64,000 nt of DNA from Caprimulgus europaeus (lineage: Eukaryota; Chordata; Aves; Caprimulgiformes; Caprimulgidae), in the NCBI GenBank assembly GCA_907165065.1, contig OU015532.1:46666839-46730838 (forward strand), written 5' to 3'. The notes under the pieces are model-generated. The model searched no databases and was not told the DNA's origin. It saw nothing but the letters and a program-made list of their open reading frames with translations. Every line of letters starts with the position of its first letter. The stretch's first letter is position 1. Position numbers and translations under genes: made by a program. Shown here piece by piece: positions 22,744-33,146 of this stretch.

Positions 22744-24080
22744 TAACTGAAAGTGTTGGCTTGACCATGGTTTCATTGCACAGATGGGATTGACATGAAG
22801 TTTCCCAGGACCCTTTCTCTTTAGCAAATGCATTGCAGGCCTGTTCTGATCTGGTTGTGCCCATGTAATGATTATTTTTTGCTCCTGTTGCCAAGAACAG
22901 TGCCAGTTTTAGTTTGACTGTTGACAGCGAGTTTTTTGAACATCAGTCTGCACTGTGCTGAGATCCACCAAACTTATTTCAAATAACAAGTGAGAACATC
23001 CCCCCCCCACCAACCCCTTCCCTCCTCCACACACTGCTCTTAATATAGGGATTGTATTCACATCAAAGCTGTCAGAAGGTTTCTGTGATCTCATTAGCTA
23101 TACTTATTTCTACCTACAGAATAAATGAATCATCAACTGAAACAGCACTGAAGAGCAACTGGTAAGACTCACATGGCTGTATGTATATCCCTGCTGAGAA
23201 TAGATTCTCTCCTCAAGTCTGTCGATTGGAGTTGTTCACATTGCTGGCTTAGCAGACCTAAAAAAGGGTTAAGTCATTTCTGAGATGAATTTAGTTCTAA
23301 AGTCTTTAACATCAAAACAAAATTGTTAAATGCTTTAACAAGCAGGTTTATAATTTATATACCATATTAAAAAAAAAAACCCTATTTATAAAACACTGGA
23401 GAAACTGAACATATATTTTAATGCTTATGTTTATTTTTTTTTTCTTTGTTTTGTTTATGTAGTTAAAATACAGAGTCATTTGATTTTATGGCTGTCTGTG
23501 GTAAATTAGATAGGTGGTACCCAACAGAAATGAGCTGAGTTGATTCAGCTAATTTAAATGCTTCTGAATAAAAGCAAGCACTGCAGGAGGGGTGAAATCA
23601 GATTGAAGGGGAAAATGAAGAGAGATTGGACATGGCTAGAAGCTAAGTGATAAATAAGTGATGTAGGGATAGCAGTGGTGGATGACAGCAGGTGTAGGGC
23701 CTGCATAGTGAAAAAGTAAAAGGAGTCTGATGTCTCCTGGTTCCTCATACTATTTGAAGGTAATTTTAGAAGCTGGTGGGAAGAGTGGTCACTGGAAAGT
23801 AGAATCTGTTCCAACCAGCAGCCTTTCTAGAGGAGCTGGGCCACACGGGGTGTGTCTGTCAGCCAGCTGGGGCAGGTACCTCTTGCAAAGCTGAGGACTC
23901 TCAGTCACTTTTCATGGGTGACAGAGAGAGAAACAGGTCTGGCTGGGAACAGATGGAGAATTCAGAGTTGGTTAGTTGGACATGGAATTCTTCTAATTCT
24001 GTATCATCTTTCTTTATGGTTAAGGGAACAGAGTTCTACAGACCTGTCAAAGTGAGCTTTATTCTGCTGGTCAGGAATGT
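22744..24080. other. Non-coding single-copy DNA
   Basis: A minus frame at 23554-23814 and plus frames at 23852-24055 are unsupported. A C8 run lies at about 23000. I could not assign the 23840-24060 stretch to any repeat, although it directly precedes a CR1. Confidence 0.5.
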
Positions 24081-24350
24081 CCTGTCCAGTGACAGGACAA
24101 GGGGCAATGGGCACAAACTGGAACACAGGAAGTTCCACACAAACCTAAGGAAAAGCTTTCCTGTGAGGGTGCCAGAGCCCTGGGCCAGGCTGCCCAGAGA
24201 CGGTGTGGAGTCTCCATCTCTGGAGATGTTCAAACCCACCTGGACACTTTCCTGTGCAACCTGGTGTGGGGAACCTGCTTTGGCAGGGGGGTTGGACTGG
24301 ATGATCTCCTGAGGTCCCTTCCAACCCCACCAGTCTGGGATTCTGTGAAT
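24081..24350 (+). mobile_element. CR1 LINE, 5'-truncated 3' fragment (different tail class)
   Basis: The frame in 23914-24312 reads the CR1 ORF2 end in a variant form: DRTRGNGHKLEHRKFHTNLR followed by a RKSFPVRVPEPWARLP segment and VESPSLEMF. The 3' UTR has GGCAGGGGGGTTGGACTGGA, TGATCTCCTGAGGTCCCTTC and the end word gggattctgtgaat. This tail differs from that of the other fragments, so it is a separate CR1 subfamily. Confidence 0.93.
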
Positions 24351-24906
24351 ATGAAGTGAGGGCAAACATAAAACTCTCTCTCCTCTCTCTCTTGTTCAGT
24401 GAAACATGGGTGCCCTGTCTAAAAGCATTCTTTGTCCAGAGGAGCTCCATGTGTCACTGCCACACACGGCTCCTCTGTGCCTGTGCAGAACCAATCTAGT
24501 GGAATAATTGAATGTCTCACCAATGGAAACAAATCCTACGCCAATCCATAAGTGCTCTCACATTCTGAAGTGCAGCAGAAACAGCTTTTCCTGGCATAGC
24601 TTTGACAGGAGTTTGTGTCTGTGTCTGTCTCATTTCCAGAAGCAAGAACAATAAATCTGAACTGGGATTAAGAGTTCCAGCCCACACAACTGAAACTTTG
24701 TATTTCCAGAATTCAATGCCTTCTTTTTTGGGAGTTATAAAATTCTTACAAATGGATGAATGGCTTTTGTAGATGGGCATGTGTACAGCATAGTGTCCCT
24801 TGTGATACTGTGGGGGATTTCCTAAACTATCAGTTTGAGATCAAAGTACATTGCATTGAAATTCCGTGTCCTGCAATCATTCAATCATGTCACCTCATTA
24901 CTGGAT
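24351..24906. other. Non-coding single-copy DNA
   Basis: Nothing recognised. A (TCTC)n patch lies near 24376-24393. Confidence 0.5.
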
Positions 24907-25494
24907 TGTCCTGGTGTGAGCTGGGCCAGAGCTGGTTCTGTTCAGCAGCTGGAACAGCGCTGGGGGTTGGGTTCAGCTGGGATTTGTCAGGAGAGAAACA
25001 CTGAGAACATCCCCATGTTGGCATTGGTGTCCCTGGCACTGAAGGACTTTGTGTTTGTCCGTCTGCAAGCACAAGATCTCAGGGTGAGGAATATTGCAAT
25101 GGATCAGCTCCATGGGCATTGGGCTCTGCCAAGGGGCTGTTCCATCTCCTGTCCCCCATGGGCAGGAGATCCATGAGGGGCTCTTCCTCTCTGGCTCTCT
25201 CTGGCTCTCTCTGGCTCTCGCTCTCCGGGATTGCGGTTTCGGTTCGGGATTGTCGCTGCTCCGGGATCGTTCTCTGGGAACAGTGTGTGGTGAGCAATGG
25301 CACTGGGTAGCACTCATTTGCATATTTTATTATTACTATTATTATTAATATCATTATTATATTAATTCTTAAATTGTCCTTATCTCCCCCTATGAGTCTC
25401 CTTACCATTGCCCCCCAATTCTCTCCCCTATCCCCTTGGTGGGGGGAGTGAGCAAGCAGCTGTGTTTGGTTGCCAGCCCAGTGAAACCATTGCA
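24907..25494 (+). mobile_element. Complete solo LTR with 4-bp target-site duplication
   Basis: 588 bp with TG...CA ends, starting TGTCCTGGTGTGAGCTGGGC and ending GTGAAACCATTGCA. It is flanked on both sides by GGAT (24903-24906 and 25495-25498), a 4-bp duplication typical of gammaretrovirus-like (class I) integration. Internal features are a (TCTCTCTGGC)-type tandem at 25187-25225, a CpG-rich block with repeated CGGGAT words at 25225-25275, an octamer ATTTGCAT at 25316-25323 followed by a TATTTTATTATT stretch, and a C-rich 3' part. No internal retroviral genes adjoin it. The many overlapping frames across it in both strands are not genes. Confidence 0.9.
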
Positions 25495-27368
25495 GGATGC
25501 TGGGAAACCTCGGTAGCTATCCAAGGGATAAAATTCATTGTTTCCACATCATACTATATTCTGTGACAAGTGTTCATAGGCCAAAAAGTAAAGCTACTAA
25601 GTACAGATAACTTGTGTAACTCAAAAGACAACAATTGCTGGGTGTCACCAGGCCGTGGGAGACAGGAAAACGTTCTTTCAGGTAAAGTGGCTGAATGTTA
25701 ACTGAGATTTACATGAACAGTGACCTTCAAAGATCTGGTATTTCAGTCTCATGAACTGGAGTCATAAATTATGTGCTGCAGTACAGCTGATTTAGCTGAT
25801 TCTGTTCACTGCCACTCTGCATGCCTGTGAGTCTAAATCAAGGACCTGAGGAGTTCAGTGCAAAGGCTGGGAATGTCACGCAGTCAGCTTGTGTCCGGTC
25901 AGGTTGGCTGTGTGTGGAAAGCAAGAAGGAGTTGGTGGCAGCTTGCCAAAGGCAAATGGAGAAGGCAGCAGCAGTAGCTTCAGGAGAGGATGGAAAGGAG
26001 TGTGTGAGAGAGGGCAGCAAACATCAGCACTGAGCTTTCCAGCAGTTCATTTTACCATGTTGATCTTGGCAAGACGTGTGCTGTGCACATCAGGGTACAA
26101 GGATTGGCGTGGAACAAGGCAGAGGATCCCAATCTCCTTCTCTTGAGGATGAACAACCCGAATCCCACATGATCTCGAAGTGTCAGTGTCAACACACCTC
26201 TCCTCTCTTTGCAGACATGTGCACAACAGCCACTAACATTGCCTAGAAGTGCTCCTGGGTGTCCACCAACCAGTCCCTTCCAAAGTCTCAGGGTCTGTGG
26301 TGCAGACGTTGGCAGCAGCCAGTTAACGATGCCCGAATTAATGGGGCAGCTGTAAGCAAAAGCGGTGATTTTCCTTTTCCCATCCACTTCTCACATCTGG
26401 GAGTGGGGAAAGGAGCTGCCTCTGATCTCTTCAGGGCTGTTCTTACTTACAGGGACAGGATCTGAGTGCTTGGGTGCCATTCAGATAGATGTGTGTTCTA
26501 AACTGAAGTCAGTAACATACCACTAGTGACACGTGTCACAGGGACACTCTGACAGGTAAAAACATTCAGAGATAAATTATTTATTTATCAAACATTATTA
26601 TTTCTGTATTTTTTTTCTTCCCTTTTTTTTTTCTCCAATGATAACTATAATCATCTTTGAGGAAAAATGATTTTATATATTATGTTCCATTATAAACAAA
26701 TGACTTAATAGTTATGTCATAGTCCTAGGTCCTGAAATCTGTCAGCCCTTTTGCTTTAGTTCTTGGCTATAAAATTAAAGAATGATTTACACATGCTGCA
26801 TATTTACAGCTTGAGCTTTGCAAAGAAGTCCTTGCCAGAACAAAATACTTTATAGTAATACCCCGGGGTTGCTTTATTTTTCACCAACTTTATAAAGTCT
26901 TGCATCAAGGCAAAACTTGGAAATAACTTTTTTTTTTCCTTACAGTCTGATTTATCTCATTTATCTATTATCTCTAGCTTTATTTATCTTCTAACTCTTT
27001 TATTGGAAGCAGAGGGGCTGTAGTACCCAGAAACACAGCGTGAGAGACACAACCTCAGCCAATATAAGTCAGTGTAGCTCGTTTGAAGGCTGAGAATGTG
27101 GTCATTAATATCATGTAAAGTTACTGGGTTTTGATTTCCAGGAGAGCTGTCAGAGCCACACACATCTCCAGGTGAAGTAAGTGGGAGAGACAGGCAGACT
27201 CAGCATCTCTGAGAATCAGGTCTGTGATCTCTCATAGGTCATAGGAATTTATAACCAAAGAATTAAATTCTGCTATATCTGACAGTCTGCAAGCCCAGCG
27301 ACCTAGCCATGGTTCCACAGTTGTGTGTGGTACACAGGTTTAATTCAGCTTATGGGAAACCTCCTTTT
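25495..27368. other. Non-coding single-copy DNA
   Basis: No repeat family. Frames at 25821-26033, 25889-26146, 26052-26387 and 26259-26465 overlap in several frames on both strands and have no recognisable domains. A pyrimidine tract plus AG occurs at about 26200-26215, but no matching donor or conserved frame follows. Confidence 0.5.
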
Positions 27369-27490
27369 CTGGTTTTTGGTTTTGTTGTGGTTTGGGGGGG
27401 TTTTTTTGAGGATTTTTTTTGTCATTGTTGCTTTGGTTGGGGTTTTTTTTGTTGTTGTTGTTTTTGGGTTTTTGGGGTTTTTTTAAGTTT
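27369..27490. repeat. G/T low-complexity tract
   Basis: Runs of G (up to 7) alternating with runs of T (up to 8), all on the plus strand. The short plus frame here (27309-27509) is an artefact of biased composition. The G runs could form G-quadruplexes. Confidence 0.85.
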
Positions 27491-29059
27491 ATTTCTAATT
27501 TCATTCTGAAAATATATTTGCTTCCAGATATATTTTCTATGTAATGATCCACCAAGTTGTTTACAATTTCTATTTTTTTTTTTTTTTAATATGTTGCTGT
27601 TCATGGTAAAGAAACACAGTGAATTAGAGCAGATGAGGAGGGGTTGGGTAATGCCTAGGAAATGTTGGGGGAAACTGAGTAAGAGCTTTGCTGCAGGGAT
27701 CCACTGAAGCTTTAAATACCAATTCCCTTCCAGTAGAGAGTAGGCAAAGGCTAAAAAAAAACCAAAACCCAAACTATTTTGGAACTTACCCCCTTTCTAG
27801 TTCAGGCAAGTAGCATTAACAAATGTCAGGTCCAATTGAACGTTGCTTGTGCTATGATCTGTCCATCCTCCAGGCAAGTGCTGCCCATGATGGTGACAGA
27901 ATAACCATTATTTTCTCCAACTTCAAGGAGTTTTTGTGCTCATTTGGGATCCTGCTGATTCACTGGACAGATGATCACTCCAAGTGAAGTGCTCTGCCAA
28001 AACCAGGCTGTAAATTGTGTTACTACTTATGTTTGTATGGAGAGAGGGGAAAAAAAAAAGGAAGCATAGGGCAAAAGTCAAAAACCTGAAGTAATGTAAA
28101 CTTCTGTTACACTTGACATTTGAGCTTTTCCAGTGAGTTCTTTGTGTAAAAGTCCATTTCTGGGCATTACTGTCACTTCTGCTTTCTCTATGGAACATTA
28201 ACTCTGTTTTCATTGCTCACATCTAGCAATGATCAGATGAAACGTGGCGGATCCAAGCTGATAACCTATCATTTGCTTTCTTTTAAATACAGCCATATAC
28301 ACAGATTTCAGTGCCATCCTTTTCCTGCTGCCTGCTTTTGTTAAAAACCCTGGTTCTTCCATGTTGAAGAAGGAAAAAAAATGCAAACAACTAAAATACT
28401 CAATTTTTTTTTCCCCTTTGCTGATGAAATATTTAAAACTGTGCTCGTGAAGTGATAAAACTGTTCCATCAGGCTGGATCTTAACAGGCCATAAGGCAGC
28501 TCAAGCATCACACCCCTGATCTATGCAAGTTGATTTATCTTTCAGGAGTGAGTTTTGTTTAGGATGAGAAGAATTACAGGAGGGATGGACCTCTGCTGTG
28601 CAGATAGTTGTGGGTTTGGGGGTTGCCTTGTCTTGGGGAACCAAAAGCAATGAAACAAACTACTCCACTGCCCTTCCATTTCTGGAGGTACAACTGTAGT
28701 CTGAGATATCAGTGACACTTCCACATAGCCTACTGTGCAGATGGATGTCCTAAATGCTGCAGCCCACTGGAAACCATGGAGATAGAAACTGTTTTGCAAA
28801 GCTACTGGTGTGGTAGTTGGAAAGGAACGTGCCTAGCAGAACTGTCTGTAGACAGAGGGGCTGTGTTGGCAGGGCAACTGGTGAATGAAGCGGCAGGAAA
28901 GTTGCTGACCTGGGATGCAGTGCAGTTGTTAATTACAGAAGCCAACAAGATTGAGTTGTACCTAACTTTCTAGTGTTTTACAAATTACCTGTTATTACAA
29001 CAAAATGCCCTGTGTACTGGTGTCACTAGAATAATTTTCTTCTCAGTATCTGGAATAGC
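27491..29059. other. Non-coding single-copy DNA
   Basis: A poly(T) run lies at about 27572-27587. No repeat or exon recognised. The frame at 28776-28973 is unsupported. Confidence 0.5.
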
Positions 29060-29608
29060 TGTGTTTTGGTTTCAGTGTGGGATTTGTTATGAGAAGAATG
29101 TTGATAACATACTGATGTTTTTAGTTGCTGCTGGAAGTCCAAGGACGTCGCGTTTTGCTAGTTTGCAACTTCAAAGCAACGGGAGGGGGAAATGCAGTAA
29201 TTAGCAAAACCCCAAACTGGTATTTGGCTCTGCTGAGGAGATATTCCATCTCATATCACATCATGATCAGCATATTAACGAGACTTGACTGGAAAGCTGG
29301 GGAGTCTCTCAGGGATCACTTGGGCTCGCTCTTCCAGGATTGTGCCTTCAGATTTGGGGTTCCTTTTGGTCCTCTGGGATCACTGTCAGTGGGTGGTGAG
29401 CAATTACCCTGTGCATCACTCATTTATATATATTATCATTATTATGATAATTACTATTTTAAGTTCATTATATTCCAATTATTAAATTGTTCTTATCTCA
29501 GCCTAGAAGTCTCCTTACCTTTCCCTCTCCAATTCTCTCCCCTGTTCCCTGAGTGGGGGTGAAAGTAGCTGTGTGGTGTTTGGCTGTCAGCCAAATTAAA
29601 CTACTACA
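29060..29608 (+). mobile_element. Diverged LTR related to 24907-25494
   Basis: The 3' half aligns with the solo LTR at 24907. Shared blocks are GGTGAGCAAT, CACTCATTT followed by an ATTATTAT-rich stretch, AAATTGTTCTTATCTC, AGTCTCCTTACC, CAATTCTCTCCCCTGTTCCC and GCTGTGTGGTGTTTGGCTG. The 5' part keeps TTTCAGTGTGGGATTTGTTA but is otherwise very different. The ends appear to be TGTG...TACA. No clean target duplication. It is older than, or a different subfamily from, the 24907 copy. Confidence 0.8.
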
Positions 29609-30820
29609 CCCTGTTATTAACTTTAGGGTGATCTGAGCTCGGGTGCTAGGATAGGAAGTTTGCTCCTGTGTGTATTTTAAGTGTTAGGGCATTTTCTGCC
29701 TCTCACAGGGCTTGTGATATAGGTGATGACTATGAGAGAGGAGTGAGACAGTCTAATAGGCAAAGTAAAGAAGAATGATGGGGGCAGAGGGATAGAAATA
29801 AATTTGTGGAGAATGTAAAATGAGAGTGATTACAACCACGTAATTAGCTTACAATTTTTGAAGTGCTAATTTTCCCTTAGCCCTGCAGGCCCTCCTGGTT
29901 TCCATAAGAGAGAACAGAGCTAAAACAGGTCGCACAGAGGGTCAGTAGAGGCAAGTGAGAGTTGAGCTGTTGGCTTGATATCCCAGTGATTCATATGTTG
30001 AAATACATTGAATTAAGTAAGGGAAGGTGGAAGACTCTTGCATTTGTATTTAAGTTGTATTTTTTTTCTTCAGCATTTGGTGTTAGGTGATTTTGAAAAG
30101 AAAAGCTGCAGGTTTGCTGCACATTCAAACATCTCCTGTACCTGAAGTCACTGGGAATGTGTAATGTCCACATGTGACCATCATTCATTTTCAGAATTGC
30201 TCAACTCTTTGTGCATCTGTGACGTTTTCAGATTTAGAGGCAGCCAAATGGATGAACTTCACTTTATACTGTGTGGAAAATTATCCAGAATGCTTTACAT
30301 TAACATTCCAGGTCCGTCCAACGCACCTTCCGTACAGCACTGCTGCAAATTAATCTCACTCCTGCATTAGGAAAGGTGCCAATGCAATCATCAGAGAAGG
30401 CTCAAGTGCTGAGATGATAAAGTGGGGCTGTTGCTGCCTTCCTTGGCACGTGTTCAGCACCCCACTTTGATTCAAACATCATACCCCGCTCCGTAAGACT
30501 CTGGGGAGTAATAACAAATTCTGTGCTGTGAAGTTGATTGGGAAGGAGAGGATGTGAGGCACACTGGAAGTCTGGTCCGAAATAACCGCAGCTATTTTAG
30601 ATCTTGTGTATAACCATGGTGGAAATTTAGTTCTTACACACATGTGCTTCTGAATGAAGAACTTCCCACCAGTGACTCTTCAATAAATGTGATGGGAATA
30701 TTGTCCTTGTTTGGACATTTGCCAAAGTGCAGAGCAGCTGGTTCCCCGTTCTTATCTCCTGGATGAAGCACGTTGAGTTATTTTGTTCCCCAAACCACGT
30801 CATCTGTGTCAAAATCACGT
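29609..30820. other. Non-coding single-copy DNA
   Basis: No LTR-internal (gag, pol, env) sequence follows the LTR, so that LTR is probably solo. Short frames at 29991-30188 and 30164-30370 are unsupported. Confidence 0.5.
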
Positions 30821-31275
30821 AGAATCTGAATGGTTTTAAGGTGAAGCTTGAAATAAGCCTGTGAAAGGGGTTCCATAAATATGTCCAAGGATTCTTGGCA
30901 TAAGAAGTATGAAGATATTGATATCTAATGTTCCAGGGTGTCTAAACAGTGTTGACAGAAATCTTGGCACCCTCTAATTTGTATTTTCATTTGTGTTAAT
31001 CTTAAACTTTCAAGCTTTCCCGGTCATTTGCTGTGGCCAGGGATGTTTTATTTTTCCTCCTCTTTCCCTGTTTTGGTTCTGTCCTTTTTAAAATTGTGAT
31101 GGGGTTTTTTTTGCTTCTCTTCATTCCCTGTGCTGGGGCGGTAAAGGTCCATTTTCTAGGGTGATCTGGAAATTGTATTTAAGGAATTCCTTGCTTTTAT
31201 TCTTACATAGGACATGTATGATATCACAAGTAACTTATCTCTTCTGGTCCCCTCCTGTGACACATCATAATTGCA
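30821..31275. repeat. 450-bp dispersed duplication, copy A
   Basis: Matches 32698-33146 in direct orientation at an offset of 1877 bp, from GAATCTGAATGGTTTTAAGG to CATAATTGCA, about 93% identical by eye. It contains TTTTATTTTTCCTCCTCTTT and GCGGTAAAGGTCCATTTTCT. No TG...CA ends, tail or inverted repeat is visible, so it is more like a local segmental duplication than a transposon. A new interspersed family cannot be excluded. Confidence 0.92.
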
Positions 31276-32697
31276 TTTTTCAGTCGCTCTAAATGTATTT
31301 CTGTGAAAGAGTTTGTAGAGCTCATTGCTTTCAAAAGGCCTTTTTTCACTGGAAAAGGTCACTAATCCCAATAGCACTTTTGAAAGGAACTGTTGCTCTT
31401 GTAATTTTATTTTTGTTTTAGCATTTTCCACATTCATTTTTATCAGAAAAGTTATGAAAAAGTTTATTGATATTTCTAATTTGTGGCTGATCTAATATGC
31501 AGTAAATAACACAGAATACTTTGATTACTTCCTAAAAATCCCCCAAATACTCAAAAGGACCAAAATGACATTGCTTGTAAACACAATAACATGGAAACCA
31601 TATTTTATAAAGTTTAGAAAAAGCTTTGTTCATTTTAGTTTTGATTGTTTACATTTCTAATGCATTTTAATGCCATAGAACATGTTTTCCTCACCAGTAA
31701 TTTCCATTTTAAAATAGCATTTGGAGGCATTCTCTTTAAGTTTCATGGGAAATTGTGAAACAGATACTGTTTTCCACCTTGAGGTTGTAAGGATTGTATT
31801 TGTTGATGTGATGGGCCTTTTTAAATGTATATAAGTGTATGTAAATGCATATACATGGGTGCACAAGTAGTCCTAATTAGAAAGAGGTCATGACTTGTTC
31901 TTAAAGGACAGATAAACAATGGTGACCACATAAACAATGGTGACCACATAAAACTTGCACTTTTTTTTTCCCCCTGATTTGGAGGTGGGGGCAAAAATAT
32001 GACTTAATAACTTTTTAAGTAAGATAAATGATTTATTAGACAAGGCTATCTTCCAAAGTGTGAGAGCTGTCCTTAGGCACAGATTGATTGTAACACTCAA
32101 CAGTGAAACCCAGTTGGTTATCTTGTTCTGAATGATTGCTCTAGATTGAAATCCAGTAGTAAAATCTGACATGAAGGGAACTCCCCCAGGAATTTAGATA
32201 TAACCTGGGGATTTACCAACAGGAGGTGGTGGGAGAAGGAGGGAGTTGGAACATGATGGTCAGTTAGAGAATGACTATCTGCTGAGGGGGTTAGGTAGCA
32301 GGGAAACACCAAAGAAGGTTCCAAGAAACATTGAGTATTATTGGCAGCCTCAGAGGAATATTATCTCCATGGTTTAATAAGCAATATGTAGTGTGATGTG
32401 TCAGACACTTTCTAAGAATAATGTGATTTGGAACATGCTCAGAGTAGAGAGAATTATATTGCAGTTCCTAAACATGAGAAGACATGGACTGTGTAGTGTC
32501 ATCCAGCTGAAATCGAGAGGAGATGAAGTGATGTTCTATAAACATACTGAAGGGGAAAAATACTTGTGTTAAAGGAGAAGGTAAGAACCACATGAATTAT
32601 TATTAACTGGTCATCAAGAAGTTGAGAGTACATTTGAAGGTTTGCCATAAGATGTGATGTGAGGTTCTGAAGTGATTTCTCAGTAGAGTGGAGTCAA
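31276..32697. other. Non-coding spacer between the two copies
   Basis: Unrelated single-copy DNA. It includes a perfect 18-bp tandem duplication (ATAAACAATGGTGACCAC at 31912-31929 and 31930-31947). No genes recognised. Confidence 0.5.
31912..31947. repeat. Perfect 18-bp tandem duplication
   Basis: Two identical head-to-tail copies of an 18-mer. Probably a recent replication-slippage event. Confidence 0.95.
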
Positions 32698-33146
32698 AGA
32701 ATCTGAATGGTTTTAAGGTGAAGCTTGAAATAAGCCTATGAAAGGGGTTCTATAAATATGTCCAAGAATTCTTGGCATAAGAAGTATGAAGGTATTGATA
32801 TCTAATGTTCCAGGGTAGCTAAACAGTGTTGAAAGAAATCTTGGCACCCTCTAATTTGTGTTTTCATTTGTGTTAAACTTTAAAGCTTTCCTGGTCATTT
32901 GCTGAGGCCAGGGATGTTTTATTTTTCCTCCTCTTTCCCTGTTTTGGTTCTGTCCTTTTTAAAATTGTGATGGGGTTTTTTTTGCTTCTCTTCATTCCCT
33001 GTACTGGGGCGGTAAAGGTCCATTTTCTGGGGTGGTCTGGAAACTGTATTTAAGGAATTCCTTGCTTTTATTCTTCCATAGGACATGGATGATATCACAA
33101 ATAACTTATCTCTTCTGGTCTCCTCCTGTGACACTTCATAATTGCA
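32698..33146. repeat. 450-bp dispersed duplication, copy B
   Basis: Second copy of 30821-31275. Both copies carry a minus-strand frame ending in similar peptides, but the differences I compared mostly change the amino acid and copy A has a stop where copy B reads on. The frames are therefore not evidence of a gene. Confidence 0.92.

Noticed and set aside
24835-25408. Multiple overlapping frames in the solo LTR
   Set aside because: LTRs of this type do not encode proteins, and the frames conflict on both strands.
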